From Notamacropus eugenii (Eukaryota; Chordata; Mammalia; Diprotodontia; Macropodidae), in the NCBI RefSeq assembly GCF_028372415.1, contig NC_092874.1, positions 241,468,069 through 241,532,068 of the forward strand: a stretch of DNA of 64,000 bases, in the 5' to 3' direction. How positions within the stretch are numbered: the first letter of the stretch is position 1; each line of letters opens with the position of its first letter. Positions 1 through 33,670 of this stretch are shown in pieces. The notes below the pieces were generated by a model. The model did not search any database and had not been told where the DNA came from. It saw only the letters and a program-made list of their open reading frames with translations. The position numbers and the translations under genes were made by a program.

Positions 1-202
1 AGGTCTTTCTGGCCCTGAGGCTGGCTCTCATTTCATTATGTCCCCACTCTGGAAGTAGTCTCATTCAACTAGAAAACTAGAATGAGGTCTTCCTTCATTT
101 AGGCTGGGAACAGAAGACCTTGTTGTGGAGAACCCAGCTGCAGGAGTAAGTTTATAAAAAGTTAACATACTGGATCTTTCTGGCTATGTTGACTTTTTGC
201 TA

Positions 203-22293
<22,091 letters not shown>

Positions 22294-22397
22294 CGCCGGG
22301 GACCGTGGGGAGCCGAGAACTCGGGGGGAAAGGAGGAAAGAGAGACGATGCAGCTCCGACGGGCGGCTCGGAGCAAGCGTTTTCTTCTCTGGCAGTG

Positions 22398-22443
22398 GTC
22401 ACGTGAGGCGTGGGAGGCGTGGCCCGACAGACGATCATGTGAC
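22398..22443. promoter_or_regulatory. Two TFEB/MITF-type E-boxes upstream of GNS (CLEAR-like)
   Basis: GTCACGTGAG at 22398-22407 matches the CLEAR consensus GTCACGTGAC, bound by TFEB/TFE3/MITF at lysosomal gene promoters, in nine of ten positions. A second E-box, TCATGTGAC at 22435-22443, resembles the MITF M-box. They lie about 105 and 142 bases upstream of the GNS ATG. Function is inferred from the known lysosomal role of GNS. Confidence 0.6.
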
Positions 22444-22561
22444 CCGCGGAGCGCGTGCTTTCGAGGCGGAGAGCGCCTGCGCGGGCTAGAAGGGAGGAGG
22501 AAGGAAGCGAGAGACTGAAAGTGTGGCTGGGAGGGGTGGAGGAGGGGAAAGACTGACGGTG

Positions 22562-22565
<4 letters not shown>

Positions 22566-22642
<77 letters not shown>

Positions 22643-22998
22643 CAGAGAGACAGAGAGACAGAGAGACAGAGAGAGAGAGAAATAGAGAGAGAAACAGAGA
22701 GACAGAGACAGAGAGTGAGAGAGACAGAGACAGAGAGAGAGAGACAGAGACAGAGAGAGAGAAATAGAGAGAGAGACAGAGAGACAGAGACAGAGAGTGA
22801 GAGACAGAGACAGAGAGAGAGAGAAATAGAGAGAGAAACAGAGAGACAGAGACAGAGAGTGAGAGAGACAGAGACAGAGAGACAGAGAGACAGAGACAGA
22901 CAGTGAGAGAGAGACACAGAGAGAGAGAGACAGAGACAGACAGAGACAGAGACAGAGACAGACAGTGAGAGAGAGACACAGAGAGAGAGAAATAGAGA
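22566..22998. repeat. Composite (GA)n / (GACAGA)n microsatellite array
   Basis: About 70 bases of pure GA, then GAGACA-type units with aataga and gtgaga interruptions, just upstream of the GNS CpG island. Long open frames here (Arg-Glu or Ser-Leu repeats) are artefacts of the dinucleotide. The interruptions recur with fixed spacing (see findings). Confidence 0.97.
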
Positions 22999-23004
22999 GT
23001 TGTA

Positions 23005-23160
23005 ACCTTGGACACGACTCTGAAATCACTCATCTGTTAAATGGGGATACTAGCATCTACCACCCTGGGGCTGTGGGGAGATTCTAACGAGATAATTAGC
23101 GTTAAATGCTTTGCAAATCACAGGGGATTATATATAAGAGCTGTTCTTAATGGCAAAGTG
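23005..23160 (+). repeat. MIR/THER1-type SINE, 3' half
   Basis: Begins at the edge of the GA array with a degraded middle, then catctgttaaatggggatac and aaatgctttgcaaatcac. The left half is absent, as if replaced by the GA array. Confidence 0.65.
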
Positions 23161-23324
23161 TGTGTGTCCTTCGTGGCTGAAGAAGACCATGAAAGAAGGG
23201 AGCCCAAAGGGGAAAAGGCTAGGAGTACGTTTTAAAAAAAGGACAGGGATAATAAAAGGAGCAAAGAGCTACGGGAATTGTTGCAAAATCATTTTATCAT
23301 AGCGTGAGAATGAGGTAAGCAGGT

Positions 23325-23510
23325 CAGCAGAACCCTGGGTTTGAATCTTGGCTCCACCTCTAGCTAAGTAACTGAGTTGAGTCTCTTTGACCTTCAACAT
23401 CTGTAAAATTCGGACAACACACTTAGCTTTACTTACTTCACATAATTGTTGTGAGCGAAGTGTTTTGTAAATCTTTAAGTGCAATAGAAATATAGATTGA
23501 AATACCGGGA
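23325..23510 (+). repeat. MIR/THER1-type SINE
   Basis: aaccctgggtttgaatcttg, catctgtaaaattcgg and gtgttttgtaaatctttaag follow the forward pattern. Confidence 0.65.
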
Positions 23511-23699
23511 GATAGGTCTTTGACAATTTTGCTCTGATAATTCCAGGAAATCTAGAATATAAGCATACTAAACAAAATTATAATTTTTCATGTAATCCCA
23601 GGTTAAATAGGCTCACTCATTGAAATTTTGGCTACTGTTATTGTGCGTTTAAAAAAACCCAATAAATAGAGAATTTTAGTGGACCTGTCATCTTTTAAA

Positions 23700-25540
23700 A
23701 TTACATTTTTTTTTAAGTTGGCAAAAATAAGTCTTCTCTCTCCCCACAATTAAGAAAAAGAAACAGAACCATTGTCATAAACATATATGGTCAAGCAAAA
23801 CAAATTGCTGCTTTGGTCTTGTGCAGAAAAAGATGTGTCTGGTTCTGTACCCTGTAGTCAATCACCTCTCTGTCAAGGGTATGAATGGTATGTTTCCTCA
23901 TGAATTATCTGGAATCATGATTGGTCTTTATCAAGTCTTGAGAAGTTCTTTGTCTTTTCCTGGTTTTGCTCACTTCACTGTGTATCAATTTGCATATATA
24001 TGTATATATATATATATAATATATATATTTCTCAGAAACTACGCTTTCCATAATTTCTTATAGCACTCTCTTCCACCACGTTTACATGCCATAGCTGTTT
24101 AACTATTCCCCAGCTGATGCGTACATCTCAGTTTCTAGTTCTTTACCACCACAAAAATGCTTTTTGGGACATATCTAGGTAGAATTTGATTGGTTTAGGA
24201 CTAATTCCTCACTGAACCTATCCTTCCTCTTTCTCTCCCCACTTGTCTCCATCTCCCCCCTCCCCTTTCCATTCTCCCTTCCTGTTTCCCTGGTGGAGGA
24301 AATATTTCTGTCTACATGTGCACATTCTTTCTTCCTTTGACCATTTCAGATGAAAAGGGAGTTCAAGTATCATCTGCTTTCCCCATACCTAGTTTGTATA
24401 GACTTTTTTGTGAGCCCTAATGATGTGAAAATTTCTCTCATCCTTTCTTCCCTTTGCTCCCTCTCTCGCATTTCCTCTTCCCTTGTCTTTATAGTCTCAA
24501 GGTCATTAAGATATAACAATTACTCCTATCCTCTCTGACTAATTAGGCTTTTTCTTTGACTCTCAATGATGATAGGGTTCTGAGGGGACATGTATCAACT
24601 CCCCACATTAAATGTGAACAATTTATCCTCTTTTATTCCCTTCTAATTGTTTTCTCATATTTACCTTTTCATGTTTTTCAACTCTTGTGTTTGAACTCAA
24701 AATTTCTATGTAGCTCTGATCCTTTCATCAGCAATGCTTAAAAGCCCTCTATTTCATTAAAGATCCATTTTTACTCAGTTTTGATTGATAGGTTATTCTT
24801 GCTTGTAAGCATATCTATTGTCCTCTGGAACTTTTTTATTCCAAGTTCTCTGCTCCTCTGTAGTGGTGGCTACTAAATCATTTGTGATTGTGTCTATGGC
24901 TCTTTACTATGTGAATTCTTTCTTTCTGACTGCTTGGAATATCCTTTTTTTTGGCCTAGAAACTCTAGATTTGGGCTATGATGTTCCTAGGAGATTTCAT
25001 TTTGGGTTTTCTTTCAGGAAGTGACTAGTGGATTCCTTCTATTTCTATTTTGCCTTCTGTTTCTAAGAGACCTAAGCAATTTTCTTTTATGATGTCTTGA
25101 AATGTGTCTAGACCTTTTTTTTTTTGCATTCGGGTAGTCTAATGATTCTTAGATTTTTTTCTCCTAGATCTGTTTTCCAGTTCAGTTGTTTTATTTTCTC
25201 CTATTTTTCCAGTCTTTTGACTTCATTTAAATATTTTTTGTTATTTTATGAAGTAATTGACTTTTATTTGGTCCATTCTAATTTTCAGAGTCTGTTGCTT
25301 GGGTAAGATTTTGTACCTCCTTAATTCCTTTTCCAATTCTTTATTCCATAACTTTCATTTCAATTGTAGAAATATTTCTGATCTTTAAAGAATAATTTTT
25401 GCTTTATCTCTTCCAGGAATTCAAATAGAACTTGTGCCTCAGCTCTGTTTTTCTATGATTTTTTTTTTTTGGTAGATGTTTTAGAGTGATCCTTTTCTTC
25501 CAGGTTTTGTCTTAAGTGTCCCTGTTATCATAATAGCTTT
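23700..25540 (-). mobile_element. L1-like element (possibly HAL1-type), antisense
   Basis: 23.70-24.17 kb resembles the reversed L1 3' UTR seen elsewhere in the window (cctgtagtcaatcacctctc; ccagctgatgcgtacatc; ttctttaccaccacaaaaat). 24.2-25.5 kb is T/C-rich and could be an antisense coiled-coil ORF1 region. No intact ORF remains. The HAL1 label is a guess from 3' UTR lying next to an ORF1-like part. Confidence 0.5.
23994..24032. repeat. (TA)n microsatellite
   Basis: A short run of alternating ta/at within an L1-like region. Confidence 0.85.
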
Positions 25541-25769
25541 TTAATGGTGGGATTCTTTTTTTATTGTTGTTTTGTTTATCCTTAATCCATCCCTCAAATT
25601 TGACTTAAGTTCAGGTGGACCTCCTAGTACTTTTATAGGGATACCAGGGCTGGTCCTGTTGCTGCTTGGGATAGTGAGTATTATATTGCAATAGAATTTC
25701 AGAGACAGAGCTAATACTAGATTTTGGGGGTGTAAGCTCAGTTTCAAGTGGACAGTCTCGGGCAGGTAA

Positions 25770-26280
25770 AAGTGAGGACTTCTAACCTCAGAGTTCTCAT
25801 GAAGCCCCCCAGGGAACAGCTGGGAATTGAGGCATGAGATACGGGCTATCTCGTGCGTCTCTGCCTCTTCCCCGTGGGATACGTGCTGGGGAGAGCATCC
25901 CACCCTTGAGATTGGCCCGGGGTCTGAGCACACCTGTTGTTTACTAGCTAAAGGCTGAGAGCACACCCGGTATTCACGTGCAAACTATTCTGTGGGAGAG
26001 CTTAAGTAGGGTCAGGAAAGCCTGAAGGCGCTCTTAGTGCTGAGGGGCCCTTAGAGGACAGAAGGCCCCTCTCCCCTCTCCCCTCTCCCACTCCCATTTC
26101 CAATCTCTTACTGTAAGATCTTTGCCCCCTTGGGAGGAGGATTCCTCCCTCCTGAGGAAGAATTCCCCCTGCACATGTAACCAAGACCCTGAATAAAGCC
26201 TAACCCTTGTTTGACTCTGGAAAGTCTCTTCTCTCACATGTTTATCCGGTTTGGCCAGCCAAAGACCTGCGACAGGTAAG
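25770..26280 (+). mobile_element. Probable solo LTR of an endogenous retrovirus
   Basis: A GC-richer block with a polyadenylation signal (AATAAA at 26192) followed by a short R/U5-like stretch ending near gcgaca at 26276. The sequence on both sides looks like parts of one older element. No primer-binding site or internal retroviral genes follow, hence solo LTR. Ends are approximate and no clean target duplication was found. Confidence 0.45.
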
Positions 26281-27890
26281 GAAAGACTCGGGTAGCCCTT
26301 AGGCCTCTAGGTCTGACAACTAGAGACCTGCAAGTTTTCAGCCCTCTCAGCTTTGACTCACAAAGTCTGAATGCAGCCCTGTTCATGTGAGCTCTTCCAT
26401 TCTTGAGTCTGGGCAACAGGTCTGTGGGTTTATCTTAGTTGGAGTTCTAGTAGACTCCTGCTACACTCAGGTACTGATAGCCAATCAGAAAACTCTGCTG
26501 GTTCAGCTTGGCAGAATCTCAGGCTCCTCTTCGGTCTGGGAATCCTAACTTGGTTATTTTTTTTGCAGGCTTCAGACTAGTCTGGAAGAAGAACAAAAAC
26601 TCAGCTTTGTTCTTGGGATCTGAGCCATATAACTGCTGTGTACTTCTCACACTGGCATCATTGGTGGAGTCTGGTGAAGCCCTGAAAAGTAATTAGCAAA
26701 ACTTAATTCCTGAAGAGATTTGGACAGTTAGTTGTCATGCAGAAAGAGTCTAAAAGAGATTTCCAGTTAGCAACCCTTGGAGAGGTCCAAATATAAGAAA
26801 GAGAGTTTGATTTTTATAGTTATCATTAAGATTAGCAGGATGAAACCCATGACTGGAATTTGGCTGTGGATGGGAATACTTTATTCCAAAGGAACAGGAT
26901 AGGTAAAAGAAGAAGGTGTATATGAGAAAATCTGGAACCAGAGTGGAGAAGCATGGTTGAGAACATTTAGAAGTAGAAGCAATTTTGTCATCAGCATACT
27001 ACAGAACATCTGATAAGAAATGAAGAAATAGAAAAGGATTTCAGGAAATTGACCACAAGCCTGGCACAGAGGTGTAATATAATAGGATGGTGTAACATTG
27101 CTTATTTGTATGTCTGCTGGACAATGCTCCCTCTGCCAAGGACTAAGCATCTAATAACCATCTAACATGATTTAATGATAATTTCATCTTTCAAAAGGTG
27201 GAGAAAGCAGTAAGGGGAAATTCTGTACTGGGTCTGATTCTTATTAACAAGGAGGAACTTGAGATGGAAATTTCTTGAGATGGAAATGAGGGAATTTGAG
27301 GGGGGGGGGGGAGTAACTACCACTCCTTTTCAGGGTTTGTGATAAGGCAGGGAAAAGGTGCATATGCATATGCATCTGAGTCTAATATGTACCTGGGATT
27401 TTTGAAGAGAAGGTTTCAGTGGCTTCAGAGGAAGGATATGTTAGGATGGCGTAGATTACAATTCTGCAATTTATGAGAAATTCTTAAGAATGAAATTCAG
27501 AAGATATTAAAGTAATAATTCTAGAGGTATAAAAATGGGAGTTGTCTGAAGAGGCATGGGGAACTCACCAAAACCAAATTAGCAAGGCACATTTCTGTAG
27601 GCTGATCATTGGGACCGCTGTAACTCAAAATGAGCAATTGAGAGAGGCTGTGGGGGGAGAGGAGGATTAAAGTAGGGATGGAATTGATGCTTGAGGTGGA
27701 TGGGCCAATGATAATTGCTAACAGAGAGCATGCAGAGTTACTTGATTCTTGCTTCTGATTTCTCTGCCAAGAAAGAGGACTTGACATGACACAACAAAAA
27801 TGGCTAATAAGAAATTGATACCCTCATAAGTAAAGAGATACCTAGAAAGTATTTGGTGGCCCTAGATGAATTCAAGTAATTTTGCCCAGA
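26281..27890. other. Intergenic region: no gene recognised
   Basis: The left 400 bases may continue the element interrupted by the LTR. The rest is A/G-rich sequence with a 12-base G run at 27300-27311. No supported ORF. Confidence 0.45.
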
Positions 27891-27899
27891 TGAATTACA

Positions 27900-28990
27900 T
27901 CCTCGGAACTGGTGGATATGTTTGATGAGTCACTTTCAGTGATATTTTGAAAAACCGTGGAGAACAGGAAGGTTAAGCAGAACTGGTAAAGAGCAGATGA
28001 CAGGAATGCTGTGGGTATAGTTTGCCTAGATTTTTAGCAAAGCTTTCAATCAAATAGCTCTTGCAATTATTATGGAAAAGATCAAGAGTTGGAGACAAGT
28101 TTGAGCTCTCTCAAGCTCAAAAAGAAACGGGAATCATTAAATTATATATAAGGATCCTTATAGGTTGCATATTGTTTTATTATATTAATATTTTCCAATT
28201 ACATTTTAATCTGCTTCAGTCTCAGTTGGGGTGTAGTGTGATCTGGGGTGCATTTGACACCTCTGACTTAGAGGATACTACAATTAGATGGATTCAGAAC
28301 TGGTTGAAAGGCTATAATCAAAGAGTAGTCATTTAGAGTTTCAAGCTTGGCAGGAAGTCTGCTGTGGGGTGCCCCAGCAATCTGTACTTAACCACATTAA
28401 ATGTTTAACATTTTTGAGATGGATTTTGAGATGGACTGACTTGGATAAAGAGATAGATGGTATTCTCGTCAAGTTTGCTGATGGTTTGCAGCTGAGAGAA
28501 ATAGATAACTCATTGAATCACAGAATTTAAATACAGAAAGCTTGACTAGCTCGAATGTCAGGTTCATTCTAACAAGACGAAATTCTGTAAGGATAAATCT
28601 AAAGTCATATGTGAGTCTAAGAAAATATTTAGAACTACAGGACTGAGGAGGCTGCAGATTGTCTGAAAAGGATCTCAGGGTTTCATTGAACCACAAACTC
28701 AACATGATTATTCAGCATCATGTGGCAGCCAAATAAAGCCCTAATACTCTCTTGGAATGCATTAAGAGGCATATTTTCTGGAATTAGGGAGATGTTAATC
28801 CTTCTGTACTTTGCCCTGGTTAAGTACATCTCACTCAAGTACTGTATTCAGTTCTGGGTATCAGGGTTTGAAAAGAGTATTGACAGGTTTTAGGGTATCC
28901 ACCAGACAACCAGGATGCTGAAGGGTTTGGAGGCTATGTCCTGTGAGACTCAGTTGAAGGAACTAGGAATGTTTAGACTGGAGAAGAGAA
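27900..28990 (+). mobile_element. CR1/L3-like LINE, pol 3' remnant
   Basis: Decayed reverse-transcriptase C-terminal region. gaactggttgaaaggc, gtggggtgccccagcaatct and the translated MLKGLEAMSCETQLKELGMF followed by RLEKRR are typical of CR1-clade pol. It is broken by stops and a short AT-rich insert near 28.11-28.20 kb. Confidence 0.75.
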
Positions 28991-29110
28991 GATTCAGGGA
29001 TCACTCAAAGCCTCTCATCCTCAGTTTCTTCATCTGTGAAATGGGGAGAAGGGGAGTGAAGGTGACCTCCAACATCCCTTCCAGTTGGGTCAATGAATAA
29101 AATGAAAGAA
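28991..29110 (+). repeat. MIR-like SINE 3' fragment
   Basis: cctcagtttcttcatctgtg, then aaatggggagaagggg. Confidence 0.5.
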
Positions 29111-29509
29111 AATAAATAAATTCAGTTGATATAATCTAGAGATTGTGCAATTAATAGGATTTATAGAAATTATAAACAATACTGTATTGTAAGATGCATG
29201 TAATTTTGAGGGTACCAATTCCCTGAAACATGCCTTGCATGGCACTTTTAAGAAAAATCAATTCAATTATTTTTTCATGAAAAACAAAACAAAATTCCAA
29301 ATTAGAATGCAGGAATTAAGAATACCAACATGATTAACTCTTATTAAGATCTCATTTTAATAATGATTTTAGATCATGATAAATTTTGTAGTGATGTTCA
29401 TTTAGATACATAGTTCTCTCAACCCATTATCTTCAGGATTTTGCCCTGTGACCCTTCAAACATCACATCTGACATGTATGTACTTTAATGCTTTAAACAA
29501 TTTGTGATT

Positions 29510-29750
29510 TTATAGAATCTCAGAGGTGGAGGGTAACTCAGAGGACTTCTGTTGTACCTAAAATAGCAATCCCTTCTTCTATAGTATTCCTTATGTATTC
29601 AGTGATGGGGGAACTATTCCTTCTTGAAAAGCCCACTTCACAATTGCTAGGAAGTCTTTCCATACAATATATCTGATGCTACTCTTCAGTGTCTACTTAT
29701 TGCCCCTAGTTCTATTGCCTGAGGCAATTAAAAGGGCACCTGATACTATA
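29510..29750. repeat. Old interspersed repeat, unassigned
   Basis: tagaatctcagaggtggagg start followed by text that looks like a known MIR- or L2-associated repeat; no family assigned. Confidence 0.3.
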
Positions 29751-29852
29751 TCTACATATCTATCTACATATGTATATTATATAGTTAGCTATATTATATA
29801 ATAAGTATTTTATATGTACATATACATATATATATATAGACACACACACAAA
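29745..29852. repeat. (TA)n/(CA)n simple repeat
   Basis: AT-rich tatatac-type simple sequence ending in cacacacaca. Confidence 0.8.
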
Positions 29853-30019
29853 ACTTCATAAATGTTTATTGAGCAGATGTTTGGCGAAGTCTGGTCACTC
29901 TTCAAGTCTTTTTAAGTACTTGAGGACAGTTCCTCTGTCTCCTTTTCTCCAGACTAAACAACTCTACTACCTTTAATATCCTTGTATATTACCAATTCTG
30001 GGCTCTTTACTATCTTCTG

Positions 30020-30905
30020 GGTATGACAGTTTGCCCTTTTTCAAAAATTTTTTTTCAACTAACAAATACTTATTTTCTTTTTCTCTTACCTTTTCACTTC
30101 ATTTGGAAAAAAGAGAAAAAACCTTGCACAGTCAAGCAAAATATATTGTCACATTGGCTATGTCCAGAAATGTTTCATCCTGTACCAAGTCCATTGCCTC
30201 TCTGACAGGAGAGGCACATTATCATTGGTCTTCTGAAATACTGACTCATTATTTTAAAATTTTTTTGAAGTTGCTATAGTATGCATTATTTTCCTATTTC
30301 TGATTACTTCACTCTGCAACAACTCATGTTTTTTCCAGTTTCCATTGAGTCAACTAGGTGGTACAGTGGATAGAATGTGGAAATTAGAACCAGAAGTCCT
30401 GAGTTTAAATTCTGCCTGAGGTACTTACTAGTTGTGTGATCTTGTGCAAGTCATTAAATCTCTCTGTGCCTCAGTTTCTCTATGTATAAAATGGGGAAAA
30501 TAATAGCACCTACCTTCTAGGATTACTATGAAGATGAAATGAATTACCATTTGTAAAGTGTTTTACAAAATTTAAAATGCTATATAAATCCTAGCTATTA
30601 TCTCTGCAGCTATCCTTGTCATCAATTTTTAAGGCATCATAGTAGTCCATTATATTTATATTCATAAATTATTCAGCCATTCTCAAGTTTATGGGCATTT
30701 CCTTAGTTTCCAATTCTTTGTCACTACAAAAATTGCTGTTATTAATATTTTTCATAGGTCCTTTCCCTCTTTCTTTGATATCTTTTGGCATAGGCCTAGT
30801 AATGAATGGTATCACTGGGTCAAAAGGTATGTACAGTTTAATGACTTTTGGGGCATAGTTCCAAATTGCTTTCCAGAATAGCTGAACCAGTTCACAGTTC
30901 CATCA
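30020..30905 (-). mobile_element. L1 3' end, antisense, interrupted by a SINE
   Basis: Left part 30020-30350 and right part 30606-30905 are two pieces of one L1 3' region (gtttccaattctttgtcact; ggtcaaaaggtatgtacag; tagttccaaattgctttcca). The SINE at 30352-30605 separates them. Confidence 0.7.
30352..30605 (+). repeat. Marsupial/THER1-type SINE nested in L1
   Basis: ctaggtggtacagtggatag at the 5' end, gtgcctcagtttctctatg in the middle, and a tail at ctatataaatcctagctatt. Confidence 0.8.
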
Positions 30906-31553
30906 ATAGAGGAACAGTTTGTCCTTCCAAAAATCCTTCTGTAAATCAGACATAATACCCCAGGTGTGGTCTGACCAGGTTAGAATGCAGTAAATAACAC
31001 TTTCATTTGACCACCATATTATGTGGTTAACTCATACTAGCCCAGAAACAGGGCATGTCCAATTTAAAGATACCATATCCACTATTCCTACCCTACAAGC
31101 TTCTATCAAGAGTCTTTTCCAATCCAGAGGTACTCCATATCCAATTTACTTCCTGCCCAAATCAAAACTTTTTGTCCTTTTTTCCTTTTGGGCATCCATG
31201 TGGTTGAGACTCCTTTGCTGGTGAACTTAGAAAACCATCATTGTTCCTAAATTTATGTTATTCAGGTTTGGGTTCTGATCTTGGTTTTAGGTTTCTGGTT
31301 ATGGTTTATTGAAGCATTGACAATTTTACCCACAGGATCATATGCTAATAACCTCTGTTTTAAACAATTTATATAAGAGACATCTTATTCTTTCTAACCT
31401 TTTTATTTGTCCCTTTCTTCTCTACTTTAAATTTATTCCTTTGTAGATCCTGATGATGATAGTCTGGTAGTGAGACATGACTCCTGAGTGAGAGGATCTT
31501 GAGCTTACTTCAGTTAATTGCAAAGACAGGACCTCAAAGAGGCACAATCATGA

Positions 31554-31556
<3 letters not shown>

Positions 31557-31629
<73 letters not shown>

Positions 31630-31708
31630 GAGAGACAGAGAGAGAGAGAGAGACAGAGAGAGAGAGACAGAGAGAGAGACAGAGAGACAGAGAGAGAGAC
31701 AGAGAGAC

Positions 31709-31739
<31 letters not shown>

Positions 31740-31850
31740 CAGAGACAGAGAGACAGAGACAGAGACAGAGACAGAGAAAGAGAGAGAAGCAGGGAGGGAG
31801 AGAGAAATACAGAGGGAGAGGAAAAGACAAAGATAGAGACAGAGAGATAG
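31557..31850. repeat. Second composite (GA)n / (GACAGA)n array
   Basis: Pure GA for about 60 bases, then GAGACAGA-type units, then a degraded purine tail. It has the same architecture as the array at 22.6 kb. Open frames across it are not genes. Confidence 0.96.
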
Positions 31851-31859
31851 AGCAATATG

Positions 31860-33240
31860 GAGTCTAAGAGATAGGGTGTAGCTTGAATGATGAAGCTCTG
31901 GGAGCCTTAGACATGTATGAGAAATTGTCTTATGGGGAATCATGTTCCTTCCCCTCTTGCAACTCTAGAAATGGCTGAGAATGGACCTCCCCTGGGTGAG
32001 ATAAATTTTCTCTCTTACGCCCTGCAGAAGAGCTCATTTATTCTTGTGTATTCTTGGGCATCTTAAACTGTAAAATGTTTCTGATTTCTGTTTGCAGTTT
32101 GACTTGGATAAATGAGTTTACTTACTATTCATCTTGTTCTTTGGGGTAACCGATGTTTGCTTGTAAGAGACTAAACTGGGAGTGTTAACTAAGAGATACT
32201 CTCCCCCTTAAGAGTGACTTGAAAAATGACTTTCTTTTTGAACCCAAACTCATGCCTCTAGCCTAGAGATAGATTAAGGGTGGCAAACATCTCTTAGAAA
32301 CTGAAGGAGAGATCAAATCTCAGCTGATAGCTATCCATGAAATCTGGTAGCCCTGTCTTTATATTTAGACAACCCATGCACATACATATCCTACAGTAAA
32401 GCAGGGATATCAGGGAAGGGGTATATTTAGAAATGAAGATATAAAATAAAAGTTATCAATAAAATATTTTTAAAAATGGTGTTGAAAGTACCAAAGAAAC
32501 AACTGAGACTAGAGAAAAAGCTAAAGATAAAAAGGATAATTTTTTTTTATAAAGCTGTATGGGGGAAGAATTAGGATGAAAGAAGTACTAGGACCTCCTT
32601 CTTGGGGTGGATGGTACAATGATAAGAAGAGTGATGCTCCTCAATTCTTTTGACCCTGAGTTGTTTTTCCCCCTTCCCTTACAAGGATGATCTTTAGGAG
32701 GTGACTAAAGTATGATCACTTCCAGTCCACATATAAGGGAACTAAATCCCAGTGAGGGCTAGTTTCACTTTAAATTTTGAGCCTTCCAAGGCCAAAATTT
32801 AAAGAAAGAGTCACTTTCAGTTGCAAATTAAGGATCTAAGCCTTCAGCATTTATCCTGCCAATTTTGAGGTTAAAAGTTATCAATTTCAGTATCTTTTTA
32901 AGTAATGCTAACCATTAGTATTATATGTTATAGATCTTAGTGTGGGAAGAAAAGGATCATTTGTTTGGAAAAGGGGAAACATTATAGTGATACAATGTGG
33001 CCCTGTGATCCCTGGTTACTTGTATGTCTTTAAAGTTTTAGGAAGGTTGTTGTCAAACTAAGAAGCTTTACAGATATTTCAGGTCCTACACTTTTTTCTT
33101 TCTCGTGGAAAGGTGAGAAGCATCTGGGAATGTATTCTGAAGAAAAGGTCCGGGTCAGCTCTTATTTACTGACTTAGTTTTAAACCTTTCAATTACTCCT
33201 GGTATTATATTTTGCCGCTGAGCCATCTTTCATTGAAATC
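31860..33240. other. Intergenic region upstream of TBC1D30: no recognised feature
   Basis: AT-rich sequence with no supported ORF and no repeat I can name. Confidence 0.45.
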
Positions 33241-33540
33241 AAGTGCCTCGTAAAGGTGGAGGTGATTTACACCTGGTCTCCAATCCGGTCCCTGTGTTAA
33301 GTTTTTTCTCCATCCTGTTCCTGCCACGTTCAGTTTCTTGCCTTCCTGCCAGTTGGAAAGCCTTTGCTCGTCAGTCTTGCCTCACCAGAGCAGGTGCAAC
33401 GTCAGGTAACCGGGTGGCGTGGAGAGCTCCTACTCCTCCTCCGCGCCTGGACTAAGGAGGGCGGCTACCTTTGCTGACCGAGAGGCGGTCACTTCAGGGA
33501 TTCCGAGCTAGTGGACGCTTAGAGCTCCCCCAGCCGGGGG

Positions 33541-33588
33541 ATGTGCCATCTGCTCGACCCGGAACTGTCCGGTCCGCAGGAGCACTGA
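33541..33588 (+). other. Possible upstream ORF (15 codons) in the TBC1D30 5' UTR
   Basis: ATG at 33541 reads MCHLLDPELSGPQEH and stops at TGA 33586-33588, eight bases before the ATG at 33596. It would matter only if transcription starts upstream of 33541. Start context is moderate (G at -3, T at +4). Confidence 0.3.
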
Positions 33589-33670
33589 GAGCTGCATGGG
33601 CCAGGGGAGCTGCAGGAGCCGGGGCAAGATCTCCAAGGGAAAAGGGAAAGCACGCGGACGCCCCGGGGAC

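Noticed and set aside
31499-31943. Arg-Glu and Ser-Leu open frames
   Set aside because: Same cause: translation of a GA array.
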